The notes below the pieces were generated by a model. That model was not told where the DNA came from and did not search any database. It saw nothing but the letters and a program-made list of their open reading frames with translations. Both the position numbers and the translations under genes were made by a program. Below, in pieces: positions 35,667 through 44,066 of a stretch of DNA of 64,000 nucleotides. Every line of letters starts with the position of its first letter. Within the stretch, counting starts at the first letter, position 1. The stretch covers positions 62,001 to 126,000 of the forward strand of contig OMIC01000008.1 of NCBI GenBank assembly GCA_900298995.1, written 5' to 3'. The DNA is from Hyphomicrobiaceae bacterium (GTDB lineage: Bacteria; Pseudomonadota; Alphaproteobacteria; Rhizobiales; Aestuariivirgaceae).

Positions 35667-36770
35667 ATGCAGGACCGCATCAAGCGCTGGACCGAGGCCC
35701 TGATGATGATCCCGGGGCTGTCGGGTTTCGAAGATGACGTCCGCCGCTACATCCGGGCTGAACTCAAGGTCTTGGGAATAAATGCAAAAACCGACATGCT
35801 TGGCAATCTCGTTGCTACGCTGGACGGCAATCCGCAGCTTCCGTCGGTCATGCTCATCGCGCACATGGATCAACTGGGTCTGATCGTCCGCAAGATCGAG
35901 GCGTCGGGACTCATTCGCGCCGAGCGCGTCGGCGGCGTGCCGGAGCGCGCGCTTGCTGCGCAGGAAGTTCTTCTCTGCCTCCCCGGTGGCAAGACCTGCG
36001 CCGGTGTGATCGCCAACAAGAGTCATCACGCCACCACTCCCGAAGAAAAGTACCGAGTCGTTCCCTATCAGGAACTCTATATCGATTGTGGCTTCGCTGA
36101 TGCTGCCGAAGCCGTTGCGGTAGGCATCAATGTCGGCACACCCATCGTCTATGCACCCAACGTCGTGGCTCTTGCCGGTGGCAGGCTGGCCGGCACATCG
36201 GTCGATGACAGGGCAGCCTGTGCCGTCATGCTGGAACTGGCCCGCAGCATGAAGGATCTTCGCAACCTGCCGACAATCCATCTTGTGTTCTCCGTACTTG
36301 AGGAGTTCAACCTGCGCGGTGCGGTTACCGCGGCGCAGGTTCTCCAACCCGACATCTGCATCCAGCTCGATCTTGCGCTGGCAACCGACACGCCCGACAT
36401 GGGTCATCGCGGCGATGTGCGTCTTGGGGGCGGACCGGTGATGAGCATGTTCAGCTTCCATGGCCGTGGAACGCTCAACGGCTGCATTCCGCATCCGGCG
36501 CTGGTCAGGCTGTTTCAGTCCACTGCCGATGAGTCCCGCATCCCGCTCCAGCGCAGCGCCCATATCGGGGCGCTCACGGAAACGTCCTATGTGCAGCTCG
36601 TCGGCAAGGGCGTGGCCTGCATCGACATGGGGTTCCCGGCCCGGTACACGCATTCAGCACTCGAAGTGTGTGATCTCGCCGATCTCGAGGCCCTGACTCA
36701 TCTTCTCTGCGCTGGCCTGAGTCGCATCGATGCCGGTTTCTCACTCGACAGGGACAGCATTGCTGAATGA
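35667..36770 (+). CDS. M42-family metallohydrolase (FrvX/SgcX-like)
   Basis: A 367-residue dizinc hydrolase of the M42 aminopeptidase/endoglucanase-M group. The metal ligands are visible: LIAHMDQLG (His, Asp), GTSVDDRAAC (bridging Asp), VLEEFNLRGA (catalytic Glu pair) and RYTHSALEVCDLAD (C-terminal His). The PDZ-like insertion domain lies around residues 75-165. M42 proteins hydrolyse peptides, but members in sugar operons (FrvX, SgcX) probably act on a sugar amide or acyl derivative. The gene is three bases after the BtpA gene and its stop overlaps the FGGY kinase ATG. Confidence 0.85.
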   Translation: MQDRIKRWTEALMMIPGLSGFEDDVRRYIRAELKVLGINAKTDMLGNLVATLDGNPQLPSVMLIAHMDQLGLIVRKIEASGLIRAERVGGVPERALAAQEVLLCLPGGKTCAGVIANKSHHATTPEEKYRVVPYQELYIDCGFADAAEAVAVGINVGTPIVYAPNVVALAGGRLAGTSVDDRAACAVMLELARSMKDLRNLPTIHLVFSVLEEFNLRGAVTAAQVLQPDICIQLDLALATDTPDMGHRGDVRLGGGPVMSMFSFHGRGTLNGCIPHPALVRLFQSTADESRIPLQRSAHIGALTETSYVQLVGKGVACIDMGFPARYTHSALEVCDLADLEALTHLLCAGLSRIDAGFSLDRDSIAE

Positions 36771-38248
36771 AGCACTATCTCGGCGTTGATATTGGTACGT
36801 TTGAAACCAAGGGCGTGATCGTCACGGCATCGGGAGACATCGTGGCGCGCGCGGCGCGTCCGCACCAGATGCAGGTTCCGGCGCCGGGCTGGGCCGAGCA
36901 TGATGCCGAGCAGGACTGGTGGGGCGACTTCGTCTTCGTAACCCGCAAGATGCTGGCCGAAAGCAACATCCCGCCGGCATCCATCGCGGGTATCGGCGCA
37001 AGTGGTATCGGCCCCTGCATGCTGCCCGTCGATCATGACGGCAATCCGCTGATGAATGCCGTTCTCTATGGCGTCGACACAAGGGCGGCGCGCGAGATCG
37101 ACGAACTCACCGCCCAGATAGGGCCCGAGACGATCCTCGAGCGTTGCGGCAATGCGCTGACCTCGCAGGCGGTTGGACCCAAGATTCTCTGGCTGAAGCG
37201 CAACCGTCCGGACATTTTCGCCAAGACCCACAAGATCCTGAACTCCACCTCCTTCCTGGTGCACCGCCTGACGGGTCGATATGCGATCGACCATTATTCG
37301 GCAGGCAATTTCAGCCCCTTCTACATGGCCGACACGCAGGACTGGAGCGATGAACTCGCTCCCGGCATCATCCCCATGGATGCGATGGCGGACCTCTTCT
37401 GGACGACAGATGTCGCGGGGCATGTCACCGCAGCGGCAGCCGCCCAGACTGGTCTCGCGGCGGGGACACCCGTGATTGCCGGAACGATCGATGCCGCCGC
37501 CGAAGCGGTGAGTGTCGGTGTGTTGAAGCCCGGTGAGGCGATGCTGATGTATGGCTCCACCATCTTCATCATCTTCGTGACCGGGTCCCGGGTGCGTGAT
37601 CCTCGGCTGTGGTATGCACCGTGGTTGTTCCGCGGCCAGCATGGTTCAATGGCGGGACTGGCAACCAGTGGAACGCTCACGCACTGGTTCCGCAACAATT
37701 TCGCCAGGGAACTTCCAGCCGAGACCGCGCTTGCCGGTCTTCTTGCCGAGGCTGAGGCTTCACCGCCTGGCGCGAAAGGCCTCGTGCTGCTTCCATATTT
37801 TTCAGGGGAGCGCACGCCGCTGCATGATCCCCACGCCAAGGGTGTCCTCTTCGGTCTCGACCTGACTCACGGCAGGGGTGACATGTTTCGCGCCGTGCTC
37901 GAGGGCATCGCCCATGGCCCCCGCCACGTGTTCGAGACCTTTGCGGCGGTGGGCCAGGAGCCCGTCGTGGTGCAGGCGGTGGGAGGCGGCACGCGCAACG
38001 GAGTCTGGTCTCAGGCGACATCGGACATCTGCGGAGTTTCGCAGTCGGTGCGCGAGAAGACCTTGGGCGCTGCCTATGGCGATGCATTTCTGGCTGCGCT
38101 CGCGGTCGGCGAAGCCCGTCCCGATGACATCGACCGCTGGAATCCTCCGGCATCGGTGATCAATCCCCGCGCGGATCTCAAGGCCCTCTATGACCGTCAG
38201 CACGCCATTTTCCGCGGCCTCTACCCGGCCACGCGGACGTTCCTCTGA
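36767..38248 (+). CDS. FGGY-family carbohydrate kinase
   Basis: A 493-residue sugar kinase with two actin-like domains. The phosphate-binding start is GVDIGTFETKGVIV. The catalytic Asp region reads GTIDAAAEAVSVG, with the FGGY second-domain motif as VQAVGGGTRNGVWSQ. FGGY members phosphorylate xylulose, ribulose, gluconate, glycerol and others. ATG 36767 overlaps the M42 stop. The 3' end converges on the CUT1 permease gene with three bases between stops. Together with the PfkB kinase, the locus has two kinases, so it may handle two sugars or a sugar and an acid. Confidence 0.9.
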   Translation: MKHYLGVDIGTFETKGVIVTASGDIVARAARPHQMQVPAPGWAEHDAEQDWWGDFVFVTRKMLAESNIPPASIAGIGASGIGPCMLPVDHDGNPLMNAVLYGVDTRAAREIDELTAQIGPETILERCGNALTSQAVGPKILWLKRNRPDIFAKTHKILNSTSFLVHRLTGRYAIDHYSAGNFSPFYMADTQDWSDELAPGIIPMDAMADLFWTTDVAGHVTAAAAAQTGLAAGTPVIAGTIDAAAEAVSVGVLKPGEAMLMYGSTIFIIFVTGSRVRDPRLWYAPWLFRGQHGSMAGLATSGTLTHWFRNNFARELPAETALAGLLAEAEASPPGAKGLVLLPYFSGERTPLHDPHAKGVLFGLDLTHGRGDMFRAVLEGIAHGPRHVFETFAAVGQEPVVVQAVGGGTRNGVWSQATSDICGVSQSVREKTLGAAYGDAFLAALAVGEARPDDIDRWNPPASVINPRADLKALYDRQHAIFRGLYPATRTFL

Positions 38249-38251
38249 AGC

Positions 38252-39121
38252 CTACTTCACTGAACCCGTGGTCAGGCCCTTGACGATATAGCGTTCAAGG
38301 AAGATGCCGATGATGATGAGTGGCAGAATGGCGGCCGATGACAGTGCAGCCATCGACCACCACGAGATGCCCTGCGATCCGGTCTGGCTTGCCACCATCA
38401 CCGGCAGCGTCTTGGCGTAACTGCTGGTCAGCAGGGCCGCAAAGAAATACTCGTTCCAGCACAGGATGACGGACAGGATGAAAGCCGCGACCATGCCCGG
38501 CATGGCGATTGGCAGGATGATGCGAAAGAAGGCGCCCCAGATGGAGCAGCCATCGACGAGTGCGGCCTGTTCGAGCTCCTGCGGAATGGTGTCGAACTGA
38601 TCCTTCATGATCCAGATGACGATGGGCAGGACGGACAGCGTATAGATCAGGATCAGGCCGATCATCGAGTCGAGCAGCGCGAGCTCCTTGTAGAGAACCA
38701 GGAACGGCATCGCCAGCACCACTGGCGGCAGGATCAGCTGTGACAGGAAGAAGAACGAAATGTCGCGGTTCTTCCAGATCTTCCATTTGTATTGAAAGCG
38801 GCTCAGACCATAGGCGGCCGCGGATCCCAGAATCAGCGCCAGGATTGATGCGCCGATGGAGGCCTGGATCGAATTCCAGAAGCGCTTGATGAATTCCGTA
38901 CGCGGAGTCGACTCGGTGAAGATCGTATCGGGCGACAGTCCGATGGCACGAAGTCCGAGCCATGCAGGCTTGAAATCGACCCATGGGATGATGTGGCCAA
39001 GCTGCACATCCTTGGCAACCTTGAAGGTCGTGCTGAAGGTCCAGAAGATCGGAAACAGTGCGATGATCGTCCAGACGATCAGTGCGGTGTAGATCAGGAT
39101 GCGGTTCAGCGTGCGTGGCAT
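38252..39121 (-). CDS. Carbohydrate ABC permease, MalG/UgpE type (CUT1)
   Basis: A 289-residue inner-membrane permease with six helices, beginning with TLNRILIYTALIVWTIIALF. The EAA loop is seen as LEQAALVDGCSIWGAFFRII. ATG 39121 shares a base with the stop of the upstream permease gene (TGATG). It is the last gene of the transporter operon and converges on the FGGY kinase. A long first periplasmic loop (residues about 35-90) is usual for this half. Confidence 0.92.
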   Translation of the reverse strand: MPRTLNRILIYTALIVWTIIALFPIFWTFSTTFKVAKDVQLGHIIPWVDFKPAWLGLRAIGLSPDTIFTESTPRTEFIKRFWNSIQASIGASILALILGSAAAYGLSRFQYKWKIWKNRDISFFFLSQLILPPVVLAMPFLVLYKELALLDSMIGLILIYTLSVLPIVIWIMKDQFDTIPQELEQAALVDGCSIWGAFFRIILPIAMPGMVAAFILSVILCWNEYFFAALLTSSYAKTLPVMVASQTGSQGISWWSMAALSSAAILPLIIIGIFLERYIVKGLTTGSVK

Positions 39122-40233
39122 CAGCTGTGCCTCTGCATGAAGCGGCTGGTCGCCCACAGCAGGAGCGCCACGAAGATGATGATGATGATCAGGTAGACCT
39201 CGGCAATCATCGTGCCGTAGCCCACATTCGAGCGGTCCTTGTATTCGCGGAAGATGAAGCTCGAAATCGTGTCTGTGGCGCCGCCCGGCCCGCCCGATGT
39301 CGTGTTGATCACGATGTCTGCGAGCTTCAGCTGGAAGATCACACGCAGCACGATGGTCGTGAGCGAAACAGGCAGCATCAGCGGGAAGGTGATCTGCCAG
39401 AAGCCCTGCCAGCCGGTTGCGCCATCAACCCGGGCAGCCTCCTGCACATCCTTCGAAAGGGCCTGCAGGCCTGCGAGGATCATGATCATCATGAAGGGGA
39501 TCCAGACCCAGGCATCCATCAGGGCGATGGTCGTCTTGGCCAGCCAGGGCGTGGTCAGCAGCGATGGATTTTCCCAGCCCAGCGCCCGCAGCAGGTTGGT
39601 GACAGGACCGAAGCGGTACTCCAGCATCGACTTCCCGATCATCCAGCTCACCGCCACGGGTGAGAGCATGAAGGGCAACAGGAAGGCGACCCGGAAAAAT
39701 TTCTGGGCCTTGATGTCGGCGTTCAGCAGCATGGCGAGGCCGAAGGCGATGGCGTACTGGACGAGAACGGTCAACACGTAGAAAACCATGTTGCCGAGTG
39801 CGTTCCAGAAATAGGGGTCGGCCCACAGCTGGCGGAGATTGTCGAGCCCGTTGAACTGACGGCCGGTGGCCGATTGCAGGTTCCAGTCGCTGAACGCGAT
39901 GAAGAAGCCGAACAGTGTGGGGAAGATGACGAGTGCCAGTGTGAACAGGATGGCAGGCAACACGAACAGTGCGCGCCAGCCGGCTTCGCCGTCGCGCAGG
40001 ATGAGCCCCCAGCACAGTGCGGCGCTCCACAGCACGAATGCGATGAGCACCGGCTGCCAGTTCGGAAAGCCGAAAGATATGACACCCGAGGAATAGAGGA
40101 TCTCGGCAAGTATGATCAGGCCGAGGAGAAGAGTGGAAGCGCGGATCAGCAGACGGCCGAACCGCTGCCGCTCGGGCGACACGGTGGCGGCAACGGCATC
40201 CTGGCCGGATGCAGCGGTCGATGACGCGCTCAT
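39121..40233 (-). CDS. Carbohydrate ABC permease, MalF/UgpA type (CUT1)
   Basis: A 370-residue permease, longer than the typical 300 residues because of a hydrophobic N-terminal extension of two helices (STLLLGLIILAEILYSSGV and the following segment) before the usual FVLPAILFTLALVIFP region. The EAA loop is VQEAARVDGATGWQGFWQI. ATG 40233 is chosen; a further 22 codons upstream would run into the hairpin at 40258-40288. Partner to the gene at 38252. Confidence 0.9.
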   Translation of the reverse strand: MSASSTAASGQDAVAATVSPERQRFGRLLIRASTLLLGLIILAEILYSSGVISFGFPNWQPVLIAFVLWSAALCWGLILRDGEAGWRALFVLPAILFTLALVIFPTLFGFFIAFSDWNLQSATGRQFNGLDNLRQLWADPYFWNALGNMVFYVLTVLVQYAIAFGLAMLLNADIKAQKFFRVAFLLPFMLSPVAVSWMIGKSMLEYRFGPVTNLLRALGWENPSLLTTPWLAKTTIALMDAWVWIPFMMIMILAGLQALSKDVQEAARVDGATGWQGFWQITFPLMLPVSLTTIVLRVIFQLKLADIVINTTSGGPGGATDTISSFIFREYKDRSNVGYGTMIAEVYLIIIIIFVALLLWATSRFMQRHS

Positions 40234-40257
40234 GAAGCTGGACTGATCCCGAAAGAC

Positions 40258-40288
40258 AAAAAAAGAGCCGGCGGCTCTCGCCGCCGGC
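40258..40288 (-). terminator. Attenuator hairpin after the sugar-binding-protein gene
   Basis: Read on the minus strand, GCCGGCGGC-GAGA-GCCGCCGGC is a perfect 9-base stem with a four-base loop, followed by TC and a run of seven T (40264-40258). It is a textbook intrinsic terminator placed 12 bases after the binding-protein stop and 25 before the first permease start. Partial termination here would give a high ratio of binding protein to permease. Confidence 0.85.
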
Positions 40289-40299
40289 CCCGTTGGCAA

Positions 40300-41946
40300 T
40301 TACATGCCCAGAGAAGCCTTGTAGAGCTTGATCTGGTTCTCACGGCCGAGCTGGTCCGTGATCTTCTCCCAGGCTGCGGCGATGGCGTCCGCGCCCTGCT
40401 GCGCCGTCATCTGACCGGCATAGATCTTGGCCAGTTCGTCCTCGGCGACCGAGTAGTACTGGAAGATGCCGGGGATGCGCGGTTCGATCGCGGCATTCGG
40501 GTGGTTGTAGGAATTGGCTTCCGAGTCGAGGAAGCTCTTGATGAAGGCTTCGTCGTAGCCTGCACCGACCCACTCCGGAATGTTGAAGTGGCTCTGGCGG
40601 TAGGGCTGGAAGCCCGACGGATAGGCCGCCATCCACAGCGAGATGTCCTTGCCGCCGAGGTGAGCAGCGAGCGACCAGGCCGCCTTCTGCTTCTTCGCGT
40701 CGGCATCGACACGGGCCATCACATAGATGCCCCAGCCGATATAGGCCATGTTCGGCGCGTAGTTCGGGCCGGAGGGCAGCTTGTCCCACTGGCCGGTCTT
40801 GGCGTTGTAGACATCATCCGAGCCGGGCAGGATGTCGAAGGCCGTCACGTCGCCGACCACCGAGGAGTCGTTGGTCTTGACGTTCGAGCCAATGTCGCCC
40901 CACCACGACAGCATGGAGCCCGTGCCAGCAAGGAACTGCTGGAAGCCCGTGGTGCCGGGGTCGGCGTTGAGCTGGTCAGCCGGCTCGTAGGGCAGGGAGT
41001 CGATCACGTCCTGGATGGCGCGAACCCAGGCCGGGTTGTTCACCCGCGGCTTCATGGTGTCGGCGTCGAACAGGAAGGCGCGATCGTCCGGGTGCTTGGC
41101 ATAGGCCGTCGCCCGGCTGCCAAGGAAGTAGAAGGCGAAGCCGCCCCAGCCCTTGCACGGATCGAGATAGCCATAGAGGTCCTGGCCGTTGAGCTGCTTG
41201 CCCTTCAGGAACTTGGTGGCCGCGTTGACCTGCTGCCAGGTCTTCGGCCCGCCCCATTCGCCCTGTCCGCCCGACTTCTTCCACTCTTCGGCAAGAGCGG
41301 CATCCGAGAACACGTCGGAGCGGTAGTTGAAGTTGTGGCAGTCGCCGTCGCAGGACACGCGATAGGTCTTGCCGTTCCAGGTGCCGACGGGAGCCTTCAG
41401 ATAGCCCACATAGTCGTCCATCTCGATCTGCTTGGCGACCCAGTCCGGCATCTCGGACGCAAGGCCCTTGCCGCAGACATCGCCCTCGAAGGGCGCGCCC
41501 ATCTCGATCACGTCGAAGTCCACCGTGCCGGTGGCGATCGACTGCTGCAGACGCGCATTGTAGTCAGCCTGCGCGAGGTCGATCCAGTTGATCGTGGCGC
41601 CGGTATAGTCGGCCCAGGCCTTCGACAGGCCGCGGAACAGCACGTTGTGGACGTTCTGGTTGTTCAGGCCCATGAACGAGAGCTCGACACCCTTGAATTC
41701 ACCTTCCTGGATGTTCTGCTTCGTCGGTCCGAGGCACATCTCGCCCACCTTCTGCCAATCGGCATCGGTCGGCTGGCCCTTGCCCACGCCAGGGATCTTG
41801 AGGATGGCGGCGCGCAGATCATCCTGCGCGAAAGCCGTCTTCACGCTGAGCGCGGGTCCGCCTACGGCGGCCATGGCAGCGGCGCCGGCGGCGCCCTTCA
41901 GCATGCCACGACGGCTCATCATCAGATTGTAGAGATCGATCTTCAT
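40300..41946 (-). CDS. Carbohydrate ABC substrate-binding protein (family 1)
   Basis: A 548-residue periplasmic binding protein, long for the CUT1 family (usually 400-450). The leader has a twin-arginine stretch SRRGMLKGAAGAAAMAAVG and likely cleavage after AFAQ. Sugar-binding family features include VELSFMGLNNQNVHNVLFRG, DYNARLQQSIATGTVDFDV and the tryptophan-rich cleft regions GWGGFAFYF and MLSWWGDIG. Cysteines around residues 150-260 could form disulphides. ATG 41946 has GGAGGA about ten bases upstream. It is the first gene after a good promoter (42057-42084). The ligand is unknown; a sugar oligomer or derivative fits the length. Confidence 0.9.
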   Translation of the reverse strand: MKIDLYNLMMSRRGMLKGAAGAAAMAAVGGPALSVKTAFAQDDLRAAILKIPGVGKGQPTDADWQKVGEMCLGPTKQNIQEGEFKGVELSFMGLNNQNVHNVLFRGLSKAWADYTGATINWIDLAQADYNARLQQSIATGTVDFDVIEMGAPFEGDVCGKGLASEMPDWVAKQIEMDDYVGYLKAPVGTWNGKTYRVSCDGDCHNFNYRSDVFSDAALAEEWKKSGGQGEWGGPKTWQQVNAATKFLKGKQLNGQDLYGYLDPCKGWGGFAFYFLGSRATAYAKHPDDRAFLFDADTMKPRVNNPAWVRAIQDVIDSLPYEPADQLNADPGTTGFQQFLAGTGSMLSWWGDIGSNVKTNDSSVVGDVTAFDILPGSDDVYNAKTGQWDKLPSGPNYAPNMAYIGWGIYVMARVDADAKKQKAAWSLAAHLGGKDISLWMAAYPSGFQPYRQSHFNIPEWVGAGYDEAFIKSFLDSEANSYNHPNAAIEPRIPGIFQYYSVAEDELAKIYAGQMTAQQGADAIAAAWEKITDQLGRENQIKLYKASLGM

Positions 41947-42027
41947 TGTCTTGGGTCCTCCCGTTAAGCGTCCAGCGCCGTGCCGAACAATCCGTTACGC
42001 AGCCGGTGGCCGGATGCGGTGATCTTG

Positions 42028-42039
42028 TTGCATTTGCAA
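42028..42039. promoter_or_regulatory. Candidate operator just downstream of the sugar transporter promoter
   Basis: TTGCA-TT-TGCAA, two 5-base inverted arms around a two-base centre, lies 18 bases downstream of the -10 element on the minus strand. A repressor bound here could block transcription of the binding-protein and permease genes. No LacI, GntR or DeoR gene lies next to it, so the regulator must be encoded elsewhere. Confidence 0.4.
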
Positions 42040-42056
42040 TCATGAACGCGCTGGCG

Positions 42057-42084
42057 ACTATGCAAGTTCAGCACGCAAAGTCAA
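42057..42084 (-). promoter_or_regulatory. Sigma70-type promoter for the sugar binding-protein operon
   Basis: On the minus strand TTGACT (42084-42079), 16 bases, then CATAGT (42062-42057). The 205-base gap between the ATPase stop and the binding-protein start is clearly more A+T-rich than the genes, as expected for a promoter. Transcription would leave a leader of about 100 bases before ATG 41946. Confidence 0.55.
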
Positions 42085-42133
42085 CGCGGGCGCACATTAA
42101 AAAACGTTCGGAAAGCTGGTGTGCAACGCAATA

Positions 42134-42146
42134 TGTGCAGCGCACA
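42134..42146. promoter_or_regulatory. Inverted repeat upstream of the sugar transporter promoter
   Basis: TGTGC-AGC-GCACA is a perfect 5-base dyad located 5 bases past the ATPase stop codon and about 50 bases upstream of the -35 element. A related TGTGC half-site lies at about 42119-42123, and a GCGCACA at about 42090-42096. The cluster could bind an activator or repressor. Confidence 0.35.
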
Positions 42147-42151
42147 AATTG

Positions 42152-43213
42152 CTATCCAAGGCGCAGTCCCGTCTTGGCATCGAACAGATGCACGAGTTTG
42201 AGATCGGGTGACATGGCAATCATCTCGCCGGGTTTCACACTGACCCGCTCGCGGAACACGCCAATGATCTTCTCACCTGCCAGCCGCGCGATCACCTGCG
42301 TCTCGGCGCCCGTGGGTTCGATCACCGTCACCTGGGCCTTGAGTTCTCCGCCCAGTGACAGGTGTTCCGGCCGGATGCCGTACACAGCCGCACGTCCATC
42401 GAGACCCGGCGGCACGGCGGCGAGCGGCAGGCGGGTGCCATCTGCGGTTTCGAAATGCGGCGCGCCTGTTGCACGGATCGTGCCCTTGAACATGTTCATG
42501 GCAGGCGATCCGATGAAGCCCGCGACGAAGAGATTGGCCGGCCTGTCATAGAGATCGAGCGGCGAGCCCATCTGCTCCACGATGCCGTCATGCAGGACCA
42601 CGATGCGGTCGGCCATGGTCATCGCCTCGACCTGGTCGTGGGTGACATAGACCGTGGTGGTCTTGAGGCGCTGATGAAGCTCCTTGATTTCGGCGCGCAT
42701 CTGGACGCGCAGCTTGGCGTCGAGATTCGAGAGCGGCTCGTCAAACAGAAACACCTGCGGTGCGCGCACGATGGCGCGGCCCATCGCGACCCGCTGGCGC
42801 TGACCGCCCGACAGCTGGCGCGGATACCGATTGAGGTAGGGAACCAGATCGAGGATCTCGGCGGCCTTCTTCACGCGGCCCTCGATTTCGGCTTTCGGAG
42901 TCTTTCGGAGCTTCAGCGCGAAGCCCATGTTCTCGGCCACCGTCTTGTGCGGATAGAGCGCATAGTTCTGGAACACCATGGCGATGTCCCGGTCCTTGGG
43001 CGGCAGGGCATTGACCACCTTGTCGCCGATCCTGATGTTGCCGGCCGTGATGTCCTCGAGGCCGGCGATCATGCGCAGCAGGGTCGACTTGCCGCAGCCC
43101 GAGGGCCCCACCAGCGCCACGAACTCACCATTGGAGATGGGGATCGACACGCCATGGATGACCTCCTGGTCGCCATAGCTCTTGCGCACGTCAATGATTT
43201 CGACCGAAGCCAC
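42152..43213 (-). CDS. ABC transporter ATPase, MalK/UgpC type
   Basis: A 353-residue ATPase for the CUT1 sugar importer. It has Walker A GPSGCGKST, Q-loop FQNYALYPHKT, signature LSGGQRQRVAMGRAI, Walker B VFLFDEPLSNLD and H-loop VTHDQVEA. The C-terminal part has the TOBE fold with YGIRPEHLSL. The start is inferred as GTG 43213 (ASVEIIDVRKSYG), with a purine-rich AAGGGGG tract about ten bases upstream; the frame further upstream has no ATPase content. It precedes the binding-protein gene on the same strand but is separated from it by a promoter, and it diverges from the creatininase gene. Confidence 0.92.
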   Translation of the reverse strand: MASVEIIDVRKSYGDQEVIHGVSIPISNGEFVALVGPSGCGKSTLLRMIAGLEDITAGNIRIGDKVVNALPPKDRDIAMVFQNYALYPHKTVAENMGFALKLRKTPKAEIEGRVKKAAEILDLVPYLNRYPRQLSGGQRQRVAMGRAIVRAPQVFLFDEPLSNLDAKLRVQMRAEIKELHQRLKTTTVYVTHDQVEAMTMADRIVVLHDGIVEQMGSPLDLYDRPANLFVAGFIGSPAMNMFKGTIRATGAPHFETADGTRLPLAAVPPGLDGRAAVYGIRPEHLSLGGELKAQVTVIEPTGAETQVIARLAGEKIIGVFRERVSVKPGEMIAMSPDLKLVHLFDAKTGLRLG

Positions 43214-43318
43214 TCCGCCCCCCCCTTGATCCCGCAGGGTCTTGCGCCCCGCTTGCAGGCGGCGGAGACTAGGGCATGATTTGAACGCCGTCGAGAGCTT
43301 CCTGAAGGCAACCCGCCC

Positions 43319-44062
43319 ATGCGCTATGAAATGATGCTGCCCCGCCAGATCCGCGCCGCCATCGCGGCCAATACACCCGTCGTTCTGCCTCTTGGCGTGC
43401 TCGAATATCACGGCGAACACATGGCGGTCGGCATGGACACGCTGGCTGTCACCCGTGCGCTGGACGTCCTGGAGACAGAGGCCGAGATCGTCATTCTGCC
43501 GCCCTTCTATTATGGCGCCGCGAGCTACGCGGTCGAGCCGCCCGAGGGCACGGGTTCGGTGCATGTCGAGTCGAATGCGCTTCATCCATTTGCGCGGGAG
43601 TTGTTCACCGGGCTGCTGCGGGTTGGCTTTCGAAACATCCATGCCTTCATCCATCACCAGTCTGAAAACTTCACGGCCGGCATGCCGACCGACCTCGCCT
43701 TCAAGTTTGGTGCCAGGCAGGCAATCTTCGGCTTTCTCGAGAAGACCCGTGGCGAGGGCTGGTGGGGCGACCGGACGATGGCGGACTACTATGCCCGGCA
43801 GTCGGGCGGCGATGATCCCTTCAACTGGATCAAGATTCACCCGCTGATGACCGCGGAGACCATCGCGCAATATCCCTTCGACCATGCCGGCGAGGGCGAG
43901 ACCTCGCTGATGCTGGCCATGTGTCCCGAGGCGGTGGACATGGAAATCCATCCTGGCGCGCGGTGGTATCTGGAGACTGCCAGCCGGGCCTCTGCCGAAA
44001 CCGGCGCTCGCGGGCGCGACCTCATCCTTGCGCACATGCGCAAGGCGCTGGGTCTGGCCTGA
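43319..44062 (+). CDS. Creatininase-family metallohydrolase
   Basis: A 247-residue member of the creatininase fold. Metal and catalytic ligands appear in LPLGVLEYHGEHMAVGMDT (Glu, His, Asp), FIHHQSEN (His) and DHAGEGETS (Glu). Family members hydrolyse creatinine, deformylate or cleave cyclic amides (for example FAPy deformylase), or mature peptides. ATG 43319 is 105 bases from the divergent ATPase start, so it may share control with the sugar transporter. It is followed 4 bases later by the methyltransferase gene. An amide bond on the imported sugar compound would unite it with the M42 hydrolase nearby. Confidence 0.85.
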   Translation: MRYEMMLPRQIRAAIAANTPVVLPLGVLEYHGEHMAVGMDTLAVTRALDVLETEAEIVILPPFYYGAASYAVEPPEGTGSVHVESNALHPFARELFTGLLRVGFRNIHAFIHHQSENFTAGMPTDLAFKFGARQAIFGFLEKTRGEGWWGDRTMADYYARQSGGDDPFNWIKIHPLMTAETIAQYPFDHAGEGETSLMLAMCPEAVDMEIHPGARWYLETASRASAETGARGRDLILAHMRKALGLA

Positions 44063-44066
44063 GCAC

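Noticed and set aside
43213-43230. Poly-G tract as a possible phase-variable switch ahead of the sugar ATPase
   Set aside because: The eight-base run lies in the leader near the ribosome-binding site, not in the coding frame. A single run in G+C-rich DNA is weak evidence for phase variation.
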